Shown here one piece after another: positions 46,444 through 57,898 of a stretch of DNA of 64,000 nucleotides. Position numbers and translations under genes: made by a program. The DNA comes from Phycomyces blakesleeanus NRRL 1555(-) (Eukaryota; Mucoromycota; Mucoromycetes; Mucorales; Phycomycetaceae). The number at the start of each line of letters is the position of its first letter. Position 1 is the stretch's first letter. The stretch spans positions 124,001-188,000 of the forward strand of contig NW_017265145.1 in assembly GCF_001638985.1 (NCBI RefSeq), given 5' to 3'. The notes below the pieces were generated by a model that saw only the letters and a list, made by a program, of their open reading frames with translations, was not told the origin of the DNA and did no database searches.

Positions 46444-48220
46444 TATGTAAGAAGAGGAATTGAAAAGAAGAATTGAGGAATTGGGTTTGATATTGAATAA
46501 ATTGGGGTGATAAAATAGTCTCTTTGTTACCAAATAGATCAGTTAAAGAAATTAAAAGAGAAACTAACACTAAGGTAAGAGTATAAATAATTTGAATGAT
46601 TAGAGAAATAGTTAAACTAAAAGAAGTGAAATAAATAATACTAATTCTAAAGAGTTAACCATGGGAAAGAAAATATTTACTAGAGTAAAAAATTTAACTA
46701 AAGGGAAATTTACTGTAGTAAATTTACTAAGAGATAAATAAAAGAGGAAATCGGGACAAAATAATAAAATAAAAGGGGATGGTCAATCTTTCACAAAGAC
46801 TTGACAGAAAAATAAATAAGACGGAAGAAATTTCACAAGATATATAAGAGATAATAGACAGTGTCTTGAAGAAAACTTGCATCAGAAATTTTTGATAGTT
46901 GTTTATTGCTTGATTTTAGAGAGATATTTATACTACTTTATGGATAAAATATATAGCAAAAATAGGCTAGATAAAACTCAATGAGATAATTGTAAATAAA
47001 TATAAAAAAAAATAACTATATAAATATTTCATCATGAAAGAAGAAACAGATGAAGTTATAATATATAACTATAAGAAAAAAAAATATTGGAAAGAAGTAT
47101 GTTATAAATAAAAGGAAAAACTATTCAGTTAACAATTTTGATAAAGTAGTGTTTGAGAGAAAGCATTACATTTAGTGTGCAGAAAATAAAAATAAAAAGA
47201 AAATGGCGAAACTTATTTCGGGAAAATTAAAGTGGAAAAGATATTAATTATCAGAAAATTGGTTTTTGGAGAAAGGCGATTTTGTGAAAATAAAAAAAAT
47301 TAAAATTTTGAAAAAAAAATTAAAAAAAAGTTTTCAAAAGAATATCTAAACTTAGTAGAATATGGTTTTTGGACTGAGGTCAACAAAATCATTATACCAT
47401 GCATCATAATTGTGATGCGTGATGTGTTTGTTTGTTGTGAATTGTAACAGTATCACTTGGCAAATAAATGTAATGTGAATTACGAAATACAAGAAGAAGA
47501 ATACAATAAGAATAAAAAAGAATAGATAATTTGACAGATAAGAATTGATGACAGACAGATAAAAAAATAGAGAGAAGATAAAAATGGAAATTGTGACAAC
47601 AATAAAGTTTGAGAAAGACAGAAAAAAAAAACAGAGAAACGGAATATATCAAGATTGACAGACAACACTCCCAAGAACAAAGACACTGTGTATAAATGAA
47701 GAATAATGATAATAACAGACAAAAATAAATAAGATCAAAAATAGAATGATGATTTTATTAATTAAAAAGATTGTTTCTTTTATAAACAAAAATGTTTGGT
47801 TAAAATAATTTTTTGAGAGAAAGAAAAGAAAGTCAAGTGAAAATTTTGCTACATGTAACTGGTATTGATAGTAGAAGTAGAATAGAAAAATATAGAGAGA
47901 GTAAAATAAAAGTATAGTAAAAATATAGTAATTAAATAAAGATAAAGTAAAAGTATAGTGAGATAGAATAGAAGTAAAGTAATAATGTAATAATGATGTA
48001 GTAAAGTAAAGTAAAAAATATAATAAAAGTATAATAATAAAGTCTAATAAAAATGTAATAAAAATATTGTAAATAAATATTGTTGATAAAGAAGTGTATA
48101 AAATTAGGGAAAAAAAGTATAATTTTTAGAGGGTGACAGGTGTTTCTGAGGTGATGATGTAGATGGGTATTCTAATTATTCAAGGAATGGAATAAAATTG
48201 GGATTTAAATATAAGGGGTA
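46444..48220. other. Purine-rich, gene-free tract
   Basis: The plus strand is markedly rich in A and G throughout. From about 47880 to 48090 it becomes a low-complexity array of AGTAAAA/TATAGTAAA/TAATAAAA words. No reading frame resembles a protein. Its strand asymmetry could come from an old insertion or repeat expansion. Confidence 0.5.
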
Positions 48221-48439
48221 TTGGGAACAAGATTTCCCAAGAAACTTGGGGGACCACTCCTGTCCCTCGAGACACGTCACTCGGTCGACTCACTGTCAAC
48301 ATCAACGTCCACGAGTCCGGTACCACCCATCATGGCTCACCACTGGACCAAACCACTGAAGGAACCCATGGTCCAGTGTCCATCACCAGAAAATGAAAAA
48401 CGCCTTACTTACTTGCAACACACATTGCAATTGTATACG
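48221..48439. other. Locally GC-rich patch upstream of tRNA-Ser
   Basis: This stretch is clearly more GC-rich than its surroundings, with CpG-containing words (CTCGAGACACGTCACTCGG, TCCACGAGTCCGG). One plus-strand frame stays open from 48221 through the tRNA, but the composition (Ser/Thr/Pro-rich) matches no known domain. It may be a relic of an unrelated insertion or unmethylated host sequence. Confidence 0.35.
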
Positions 48440-48521
48440 GTCGATTTGTCCGAGTGGTTAAGGAGTGTGACTAGAAATCACATGGGTTCTGCCCGCGTAG
48501 GTTCAAATCCTGCAGTCGACG
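48440..48521 (+). tRNA. tRNA-Ser (anticodon AGA)
   Basis: A 7-bp acceptor stem (GTCGATT with AGTCGAC), D arm GTCCGAGTGGTTAAGGA, an anticodon stem TGTGA/TCACA around CTAGAAA (anticodon AGA), a long variable arm (TGGGTTCTGCCCGCG) and T arm GTTCAAATCC define a class II serine tRNA. The discriminator is G. A T5 run at 48525 is a fitting Pol III terminator. No intron. Confidence 0.95.
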
Positions 48522-48921
48522 ATGTTTTTGCTGAGACTAATTTATTTTTGTTATTGTTAATGTCGTGCTCGAATTCTTGTTAGCCAATCAGGATGACGAT
48601 TACACATAATTCTCTTTTGAGAACGACGACCGAAGTGATTTCCTTTTGCTTACAAAAGAATTAGAAAGCACATAGCTTAACAAAAGTAGAATAGAAACTG
48701 AAACAGACATTTATAATGGCTGAGTAGGTTTAGAAAATATATAAAAGAGGGCATTATTTCATTCAATAAAAGTTATTTATCTTTCTATCCTCTTTTTATT
48801 CTTTTATCTTCATTTATGATTCCCAGTGGGTTTGACCAATTTTGGCTGTGTTATAGCATTGGAAGAACAACCCAGATCGAAAACGACAATAGGTAGCTGA
48901 AGCAAGATCTTCACCAAATTC

Positions 48922-49989
48922 ATGAACTCTGACACTGAACAACAAGAGTTCACTGAGAGAGAATTAAGAGACTTTGAAGTCGAAGAGTGCATACAAGCAA
49001 AACTACCCACAGAATATATCAAGACCTACCAGACTATCTGCAAGGTCAAAAATATTCCTGAAGAATTAAGACTCAAAAACACTCCCAAGCAAGAAGCATT
49101 TTGGTCCAAACAAGCAGAAGAAATTTCGAATAATTTTATCAAGAGAATGGCTGCTCCCAAAAAAAAATAGCAAAATGGTCAAGATTATGGCCAAAGCATT
49201 TAAGCAAGCAATGCAAGCACAGAAACCTGCACCTAAACTGACCCTAAAGCAACCCAATTGCTATTTTGGTGAACGCGCGGCCTCCATCCTAGATGGTTGG
49301 CTGTACTCTGTGGAACGATACACTTCTTATTATGGCATGACCTCCAAAGACTAATGCAGCTATGCTGTGAATGTGTTAAGAAGACAAGCCAATACTTGGT
49401 GGCAACGCCTCAAGTTGCAAGGCTAATGTCCCAAGGAATGGGATATATTCAAGTCACATATTTCCGCCCAGTTCCACCCTTGCCACACACAGCTCTCTGC
49501 AAGAGATCGTCTTGCAAGCCTGTTGAAAACTATATTGGTTGAAACGTATGTGAACCTGTTCCATGACATACAGTTGGAGATCCTCACATTGAACGAAGAC
49601 GGAGCATCAGACCGGTTTGTTCGTGGCCTCCAGCCTGACATCCATTTCCATGTCATCACTCTGCAACCCCTGAACCTGGACAGTGCCATTTGTATGATAT
49701 TAGCATATGAGAGTGGCCGTCAGACCAGATTTCATGGAATGTATGCTGAGAGACCTGTGGCCCAACAGTACTACCAGTCAAACAACATCGTCCCCATAGA
49801 TTTGGACACTATAGACAAGCATGGTGGTTCTCGTCAGTACCGTTCCTCTTCAAGCTGCCAGTATAACAGCTGTCCCATGCAGAACCAACTAGAGGTGACC
49901 TGTCACTGGTGTGGTGAGCATGGTCACATCCGCAGGAATTGTAGAGATCGTATTGAGGCGATTAGGAAGTTGGACGAGCAACATGGTTG
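48922..49989 (+). pseudogene. LTR retrotransposon Gag with CCHC zinc knuckle
   Basis: The N-terminal part (from ATG 48922) is charged and helical. It breaks at an A8 run (49160-49167), after which the product continues in the next frame. YFGERAASILDGWLYSVERY and NTWWQRLKL (49400) are typical of Ty3/gypsy-type Gag capsid cores. ETYVNLFHDIQLEI, FVRGLQPDI and the knuckle CHWCGEHGHIRRNC (C-x2-C-x4-H-x4-C, about 49902) follow. Two stops (49351 and 49421) interrupt the core. The structural protein would package the element RNA. Confidence 0.75.
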
Positions 49990-50625
49990 AAAGAAGGATT
50001 TTTGGCACACACAGCTGTAACGGCAGGTCAGCTGTGTTTTATGAACAAACCCTCCCATGAAACTAGTAAATTAAATGAGCCTTTTAATAAAGTTAATAAA
50101 GAACCTATTATTCCTTATGTTGTTGTCCCACCTGAGACCCCGGTTGTTGAGCCCAATGAGGAAAATTGTGAATTTGCATTGGATTGGCGATTTTTGGAAG
50201 AATTAAATTCTGCTATTGATACAGATCTGCCACTATATATGGCTACGCACAATGGGCAGCATATTTCAGTTCTCATTGACAGTGGCGCAAGTGCCAACTA
50301 TGTGTCTCCTTGCATTACTGACCAAATCAAGAATGTTGAACGAATCTCTGGGTGCCCTGTGGAAACTGCTGGTAGTCACTTGACAACAACAAACCAGAAA
50401 GCCTCTCTCTCACTCTCTCTCAATGGCTATCTGGACATTATTGATGCATATGTATTTCCAATAAAGTTTGATTTAATTCTCGGTTGTACTTGGCTTCAAA
50501 AGGCAAAACCTGTTCTGGACTGGCAGCATGACCAATGGCATCTACAACAAAATAGTCAAGAATTTGTTCTTTCTCCTCAGAACACTCGTCAAATCAAGCC
50601 ACAGTTATACTTACTGGAAAAATAA
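49987..50625 (+). CDS. Retropepsin-like aspartic protease domain
   Basis: The frame is -1 relative to gag and overlaps its end, which would fit frameshifted gag-pro expression. After a linker rich in Pro/Glu, the protease shows LPLYMATHNGQHISVLIDSGAS (catalytic D-S-G-A, about 50270), ANYVSP, and FDLILGCTWLQKAKPVLDW (50467), the second conserved ILG-x-x-W-L block of gypsy-type proteases. The frame stops at 50625 with no polymerase downstream. Confidence 0.7.
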   Translation: MKEGFLAHTAVTAGQLCFMNKPSHETSKLNEPFNKVNKEPIIPYVVVPPETPVVEPNEENCEFALDWRFLEELNSAIDTDLPLYMATHNGQHISVLIDSGASANYVSPCITDQIKNVERISGCPVETAGSHLTTTNQKASLSLSLNGYLDIIDAYVFPIKFDLILGCTWLQKAKPVLDWQHDQWHLQQNSQEFVLSPQNTRQIKPQLYLLEK

Positions 50626-50854
50626 AAAAAATACTATAGCTTTAAGTAACGAGAAAGGTAGTGGAAATTTCAGGGTTTTTTTCAGCTCAGCCATTTTCTT
50701 TTATTTAAGTTTGGGGTGTATTTTTGACGTATTTTATTGGTTTAGATAGACACTAAAAAATTCATATTTTTTTGGCTTGCTATAAAATCACATCAAATGA
50801 AATATTTGTAGTACTTGTTTCCTTTTTTATTTTATAATTCAAGCTATACATAAT

Positions 50855-53800
50855 ATGTTTCCCTCTACCCAAACCCACACCTTAGACTGTCACTGCGTTA
50901 AATGTCACAACAGTCATCAGAAATCCTCTTATGCTGCAAAGCATACTGAGACTCATTGTAATAAGAGAGCTAGAGTTGAAGGTACCAGAATATTTGAGAA
51001 TAGTATAATATATTCAGTGTTGGTTTTTTGTTTGCTGCATAATAATCGTTTTAATTTTTTATTTTTTATTTTTTATTTATGTTGTTTATTTTTAAACTTT
51101 TAATGAAACACAGCCACAATGAGAAACATGGATGTAGATACTGAGAATAAGAGTTTTTTTATTTGAAAGCAGAAAAAAAAGTAATAAACTATTATATTCT
51201 ATATTTGTAGTAATCCCGACCTCTCGTTCCAATTCTGTGGAAGCAATGAATGGTCAGGCCAACTCACCTTTTTTGGATGCTGCCTCAATGTTTGACAATG
51301 ACAGAGACAACAATGATTTTGATGACAATGTTGAAGATGAAGTCAATGAGATCGAGATTGAGGACTTCAACAGTGAAGATCAGTGTGAGATACATAAAGA
51401 AAACTAAATGAAAAAGAGAGTAAAAGAAAAATCAAGTGTTAATTTTTTTTTAATTTTTTACAGACCCTTTTGCTGCTCCTAATATACCCGAAAATGAAGT
51501 CCATCAATTCATAGCCATCTTTACGGTACTGTTTGCTTCACGTTGTGTTGTTGATAAGGGTGCTGCTGTCTTGATTGAGTTTATCAACAACCTGCTGAGA
51601 ATCTACGACCAAGATTTTCAATTACCAATCAGTCTTGCCGGTTTACAAAAAATGACAGGATTTTCTGCTATTACAAAAGGCATCAAGAAATTTGTGGTGT
51701 GCCAAGACTGTCATACAGTATATCAGGATATTGTATCTGCTCCTCCTCGATGTGTTTCCTCAAAACTTGGTGCCAGGTCTGCATGCAACTGTAATTTGAC
51801 AAAATCCGTATCTTCTGGTGCCTTGGTTGCAAAGCGTGAATATGTCTATCAATCCATTAAAAATACATTGAACGTTTTCTTCAATTGCCCTAGTTTCGAA
51901 ACCAAGATTTGTCAATGGAATAAGGAGTTGAAGATGGTAGATACTCTGTGCGATGTTTATGATGGTGCGATGTGAAAGGAGTTGAAGGACAAGGATGATG
52001 TATCATTTGTGTTGGACCCACACTCACTAATGTTAACACTTAACATCGACTGGTTCCAGCCCTTTGATGGTGTCACTCACTCCTCTGGTGCTATCTATCT
52101 GGCCATCAACAACTTGGCCTATGATGAAAGATTCAAGCCAGAGAATATTATCCTTGTAGGTCTCATGCCTGGTCCAAAGGAGCCAAAAACTGACGAGATC
52201 AATAGTTACTTGGAGCCCTTGGTAGATGGTTTGAAGCAGCTGTACGTTGGCATGCAGATTCCTACACACGAATTCCCAAATAGTGTCAGTGTTTGTGCTG
52301 CACTACTGATGGTTGCATGTGATATCCAAGCCACCAGAAAGACAAGTGGATTCACAGTGCATAACAGCACATGTGCTTGTTACAGGTGCAGCTGGCAGTT
52401 TACTCGATTAGGGAGCAGCAACCAGGTTGATTTCCGTGGATTCAATTATTCTTGTTGGAATATCCGCAGCAGTGCAGAGAGCAGGTTGCATGCTGAGGAG
52501 AGGAAGAATGCAAGTACACTCTCAGAAAGGCATCAGCTGGAGGTCAAAAATGGTGTTCAATGGTTGCAGTTGCAACGCCTTGGATACTTTGATCTAGTAT
52601 GTGGAACGATCATTGATCCCATGCATAATCTTTTCCTGGGGATGTCTAAAAGATTAATGGATTGGTGAATTGATGAGAAGACAATCGGATCTGAAGAGTT
52701 TGCTTTGATGAAGAAAATTGCAGAGACAATAGTACTGCCCAGAGATTACACCACACTGACAACCAAAATTGGAAAGGGCTTCAGCTACATGAAAGCGGAC
52801 AAGTGGAAATCATGAGTTCTGGTTTATTCTCCTGTCTTGTTGCATGGTATTCTCCCCCTATTACAATTCAAGAACTGGATGTATTTCGTTGATACATGCT
52901 GATACTACGTAAAGCCCAGCATTACTTTTGATGAGATCACCACTGCCCACAGCCTGTTAGAAAAGTTTTGCAATGCATGTAACGTAGACTATACTGCCAC
53001 TATTCTCACTTGCAATATGCACCTACACCTCCATCTTCACGAATGCATTTGTGATTTTGGATCAGTGTATGGTTATTGGCTCTTTGGGTTTGAGTGATAC
53101 AATGATATTTTAAAGAATTTCAAGACAAATTGCAAAGATGGTTTTGAGGCGACCTACATAAAAAATTTTGTTCAGAATGCGTATAAGGGTGATTATGGCA
53201 ATGCTGTTCTTAAAAGTTCTAGTCAGATCCCCTTCATTCACACTCTGTCTAAACTTGTTACAGCCTCCATACCTGCTGCCACAGTCACTACTCTCTCCAG
53301 TTGCCCATTCAGATTGCAAGCATTTGTTCAAGACTACACTGATACTTATAATCTACCCAAGGGTAACGAGCCTCTTCCTCCTTCTACATTTCCTCTAAAA
53401 TACAAAAAGCCATCAGTAATGGATGATTCCGACTATCTCCATTTACTTGAATATTACCAAGTTGCTTACAACCTCCCAGACCTTGCCAGCTATCAGGACA
53501 TGTCCTATAATCACCCAGCACTTGACAATCAAATCATCAAATTCAAGTCAATTGACATTCTTGGTCAACACTATCGAGAAACAAACAACAGTACAATCAG
53601 TTGCAGATCACTTGTTCAGGCAAAGTTTGTTGGTAGTAATGGAAACATTATACTTGGATTTGCTGGACAAATTCAGTATCTTTTTACACACTCCTTTCAA
53701 CTTCCACTCACGCACAATCTCCATCTGACTCGCATGGTTCATGATCATCAACATGTATTTGCATTTATCAAGTAGTTCCGTACTTCCTCTGATAGGTTGT

Positions 53801-53970
53801 GTTAGGATGACAGTATTGAATTTTGTTTGCCCACATTCTCTCCTGATAGCTACCATAGCATTATACCTGTACATCGCATCTTATTAGAGATTGCTACAGC
53901 TACTATTGTGACAAGTAGAAATGTTAGCAAAATGCTAATAATTCCATTGCCAAAGAAGCTATATGCTTAA
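50855..53970 (+). pseudogene. T1-C transposase, multiple stops
   Basis: The N terminus TLDCHCVKCHNS..HCNKRAR (50880-50970) is followed by small exons, an acidic tract (DDNVEDEVNEIEIEDFN) and the main exon 51464-53970. Tnp2-type blocks: VVCQDCHTVY, LNIDWFQPFDG (52043), ILVGLMPGPKEP, CDIQATRKTSGF, CACYRCSWQF, IIDPMHNLFLGMSKR (52612), MHLHLHLHECI and KGNEPLPPSTF (53363). The product ends IPLPKKLYA. In-frame stops lie at 51973, 52666, 52813, 52898, 53096, 53773 and 53803. Most stand where other copies have TGG or a CGA-type codon. The coding frame is otherwise unshifted over 2.5 kb. Confidence 0.85.
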
Positions 53971-54110
53971 ATAATAAATAAAGTGAACTTTTACATTTCT
54001 TTTTCTTTAACAAAAAAAAACAGAGCGGATATTTCTGATATATATATTGATAGTATTTTGTATGTGAAAAGTAATATATAGATAAAAAGAAAGAGGCAAT
54101 TTTTGTTTAT

Positions 54111-55328
54111 TTAATATCCGTCTCTAAGGGCCCACGGAGGAAATTTGGGGGTTATGTCATCTGGGACTGCTGTATTGGACACACTGGTGAAAACCCTCTC
54201 CTTCATTTGAGAAGCACTTGACCCCATTGCTTCAATAACATACTCATCAACGAGTTTAATAAGAGTATTGAACTAAAATGATTTTGTTAATACTTCACTT
54301 TATATTTTTTATAATAAGACATAATTATTAATATAAAATAATATACCTCGTCACTTCTCCATCCTGGCCAAACAATCTTGATGATGCTCTTCGTGCGATT
54401 CTTGAAGTCTTCATCTGCAGATTCTCCATTGGACATTGCTGCCATTTGCATCGTAAAGTCACAATCTCTCTTCATTTGTAGATCAATTGCTTCTTTGTTG
54501 TCTGTGTATGCAAGTAAATGGCGAATATGATTCTAATAGTAGTTTTTTGTATTAGTATTTTTAAAATTCTCAAGACTAAACTATATTATTTCGAAATTAT
54601 TTATTTAGAGATTACACTTACATCTCTGGCACGTCCTGCCCTTCTTGAATGAGTGTTTGTTGCTTTTATTTCCTCTTCAATTTTTCATGCTTTTGAAACT
54701 CGGCTGGTGAAGTTTTTGTGCAGTCTTGCTCTCAAGTCTGCCTCTCTAAATTCCTCATGGGTAAACTTGTGCTTCAAGTTTTCAAGAAGTCGCATCACTA
54801 ACTCCTTGTTTGGGGACTTGTAAAAGAAAACATTTGTATTCCATCTGGGCTTACTCTCATTTGCCAGGATATCAGCTTGATTTCTTGTTTTCAGCTTGGG
54901 ATCCCACATGAGATTACGAATATGGGCCTGATAGAATATATGAGAAAATACATCGATAAAATTTTGCACATGTTGATACTCACATAAACATCATTAGAGG
55001 CCTTCTTGCTAAACTCAGACAAGGTGTTGAAGGCAGGCTGAGAAACATTAGCTATTGTATTGGTAGGGGAAACGAGGGGGGCCCTGCTTAAACTGTCAAT
55101 AGCAGTGATTGTCTCAGTGCTGCTGGTGGCAAAAACACCAATTCTGCTATTCATGTTTAGCAATGTATCTTCAACAGTGCCAATTTATTCTTGTATAATC
55201 GACATATCAGCTGCCATGTTGATTCCCATGGCTGTCATATTAGTTTTCAAAGTAGAAAGAATTTCCATCAATTGTTCGTTTGTAATCTCAATGGGATGAA
55301 GAGCAAGTTGACGTCTTTGAATAGCCAT
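54111..55328 (-). pseudogene. T1-C accessory gene (four exons)
   Basis: The exons 55328-54984, 54927-54622 (306 nt), 54532-54347 (186 nt) and 54272-54111 (162 nt) keep the family pattern. Conserved parts are LMWDPKLKTRNQADILANE, PRWN, FYKSPNKEL, MKRDCDFTMQMAAMSNGESAD, WPGWRSDE and FPPWALRDGY. Stops: TAA in exon 1 (about 55186, CAA in sense) and TGA/TAA-type change after SRVSKA (54685). Exon 1 has a helical N terminus (MAIQRRQLALHPIEITNEQL). Confidence 0.8.
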
Positions 55329-55699
55329 TTTCTACAGAATATAATAAAAGGTAAAAATGTAACCGTTAATTTTAGATTACATTGTTATTGATGTTATTAT
55401 ACAATCAAATTGAATTGAATTAAAAATAAATTATATCAAATTTACATACTTAAATTATTTGAGATAAAATGGGTTGATGTGTGTGTGTTTGAGTATGAGT
55501 GCAATAAGTAGCAAGAAAGCAGGAGAAAGAGTAAACAAATTGTATAAAACATATGGTTTATATAGATATTCAGCATATCTTTGATATATAAGTCTCTATT
55601 AATACTTCTTGTAATCACTGAGATGCAAATTGGCTTTCATACTACTTTAGAACCCAATTGATCAAATCAGTATAGTTTTTTATTTCAAATGCACTTTTC

Positions 55700-57035
55700 T
55701 TTTTTCTTTTTTTTCTTTTTTTGTTGTTGTTCCTGTTTCTCTTTTTTTTTGCTCTTTATATTTGCTATTGGTCTTTTCTTTGTTTCTCTATCTCTGCAAC
55801 TTCTATTATATTTGCAAACTATTTGTGTAAGACATGTTCTTTCTAAAAAATCTTCTTTATAAAAAATAAAAAAATTTATTTATTCTGTTGTCATAGACAC
55901 ACTCTTCGTTGCTGTCTCCACCCATTTTTTTTATTTTTTTATTAGTCTTTTTTTTTAATCTGCTTTTTTAAAGTACTTTTTTTTATATAACTAAAAAGAA
56001 TTAGTTGTTTTAGTTGCCATAGACACTCGCCCTTTGTTTTCTTTTTACTTCTTTCTTTCTCTTTTACTCTTATACTTACAAATGTTTCTGGTAAGACGCT
56101 TTTTTTCTTTTTTTTTCTTTATTAGTAATTTCTTCAAATATAGCTGAGTAATAACAAGTGTTTCTGCTACCATAGTCACTTGTGTATCATTTCTTTCTAA
56201 TGCATCCTCTTCACAATGGCCATCCGGATTAGCCAAAGTTAGTAAATATACTTCATGCCATCATCTCATAAAAGTATCCTGAGTTTTTCCTTTCTTTTTT
56301 ATAGGACATATCACCAAAAATATTTTCTACAGCTAAACACAACCACTAACAAGATAATATTTTTATCTATTTATTTATTATATTTCTCTTTAATATTAAT
56401 CAAACTGAATCTAATTTGTACTATAGATGAACAACCCTCTCCAAAACATGCTATGGATCAAAAGCTTCTATCTCATGCTGCTATCATTGACATGGTAAGA
56501 CTTTTTTGTTCTTTTACTATCATTATATGTATCATTATATTACTTATGCTGTTTATTAATAAAAAAACTATCAGATACTATATCAACTTTTGATAAGTAA
56601 TATCTATATCTACAAATAAATCCGTTTGGTTTGGGTATGTAAATTAATAATTATATCACTCAATTTACAAAAATTAATTTTTTCTAATCATTTTCATAGT
56701 CAAAGGAATCAAAATTCCGTAGCTTTACTTGTAATATTTTACTGTTTGGTCTTTGTACTCGATAATTCCAATGTAAGTATTAATGATTTATAAGAATTGA
56801 AATATCCAACACGCACGCACACCCATCACTAACGATTTATCTATTCTCAAAGAGTACTGCTCGTACCCCAAAAAAAACATATTGAGCAGCTCATTTTTTT
56901 TTCAGGTATTTCTTTTTTGTAGAAAATTTTTCATCTCAAATATAACAAACCGACCGAGCAAGAAGTAGCTAGAGATATAGAATAGTATTATTAGATCTGA
57001 AACCTAGAAACATTCTATTCTTTCCAATAAAAATA
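55700..57035 (+). pseudogene. T1-C gene 3
   Basis: The leader exon (to about 55833) is hydrophobic (LLFIFAIGLFFVSLSLQLLL). A second hydrophobic exon after GCCATAG (56021) reads LFSFYFFLSLLLLYLQMFL, so the leader appears duplicated. Exon 3 is 56176-56237 (62 nt; SSSQWPSGLAK), exon 4 56305-56353 (49 nt; ISPKIFSTAKHNH) and exon 5 56427-56494 (68 nt; DEQPSPKHAMDQKLLSHAAI). Exon 6 is 56575-56634, with TAA after STFDK, and exon 7 is degraded. The 3' part aligns with T1-A and T1-B through CCTAGAA..ATTCTATT. Exon 4 has an AT donor. Same family, clearly decayed. Confidence 0.55.
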
Positions 57036-57248
57036 AAAGCGTAAACCATTACCAACCTAATAAGAATGGGAAACCAAATAAATAAAAAACATATTACTGG
57101 TCCATAATTTTAAAGACGCCTTTTTTTGCTACTGATGACCAAACTTCTTAACAATAAACTAGCTTCAAGATCACCTTTACGCTACTTTTAATCTTCATAA
57201 TATGTCGGTGCCTGACCTTTACAGTTCCATATAAAGAATATCAAAATA

Positions 57249-57690
57249 CTGGTTTTATTCATTCAATTGGCGCCCATTTCCATCTAATTAGCATCTGTTT
57301 CCATCTAATTAGAACCCATTGACATCTGATTAGCTTCCATAGAAATTGAATTTGCATCCATTGTCAACTGAATTTGCTCCTATTGTCATCTGAATTTGCT
57401 CCCCCCTTTTACTATTGGCAGAAGGGTACATGGCACTCAAAATTTTTATCCTTATGCCTTACAATTTTTTTTATATAACTATAGTATTTTTTTTGTAAAC
57501 GTCGTACTTTTTTTTTGTAAACGTTGTATTTTTTTTATATAACTGTAGAATTTTTTTTGTAAATGTTGTATTTTTTTTATATAACCGTAGTATTTTTTTT
57601 GTAAACATCATATTTTTTTTATATAACTGTAGTATTTTTTTTTGTAAACATCATATTTTTTTATATAATTGCCATATTTTTTAATTTAAG
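57249..57690 (+). repeat. Mariner left inverted repeat with 21-bp iterons and T-tract array
   Basis: The outer ~150 bp consist of about six direct ~21-bp iterons built on TCCATCTAATTAGCA / CATCTGAATTTGCTCC. After GGGTACATGGCACTC, an alternating array of TTTTTTTTATATAACTGTAG and TTTTTTTTGTAAACGTCGTA units (about five to six pairs) extends to about 57690. The right arm keeps only about one pair. Confidence 0.85.
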
Positions 57691-57898
57691 TGCCAAACGT
57701 CTAATGTAATAGCACTTCAATATATGTAAATCTTTCTACAAAGATACGTCATAGAAAATATCTATAGAGAGAACTAACAGAATATGCAAACTTTTCTCCA
57801 GATTACTTTGTTAACATTAAATATCTTACTGCAGTTATAAGATAATAAAGCAAGTATCTCATTATAATAATTATATTAAAATTGAAAATGCAATGATA

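Larger units (their letters stand above)
48579..50630 (+). mobile_element. Truncated LTR retrotransposon (gag-protease only)
   Basis: An LTR-like start (TGTTAGCCAATCAGG, 48579) lies 58 bp after the tRNA-Ser, with a TATA box (ATATATAAAAGAGG, about 48738) and AATAAAAG (48767). Gag and protease genes follow. No reverse transcriptase, RNase H, integrase or second LTR is present before T1-C begins near 50.7 kb. The exact LTR end and primer-binding site were not established. Confidence 0.55.
50738..57076. mobile_element. T1-C: three-gene Tnp2-like element (approximate ends)
   Basis: Same order as T1-A in mirror orientation: transposase (plus), accessory (minus), gene 3 (plus). Candidate ends are TGGTTTAGAT at 50738 and the inverse GGGAAACCA near 57076, but no target duplication supports them. 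The length would be 6.3 kb, against 6.6 kb for T1-A. Confidence 0.5.
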
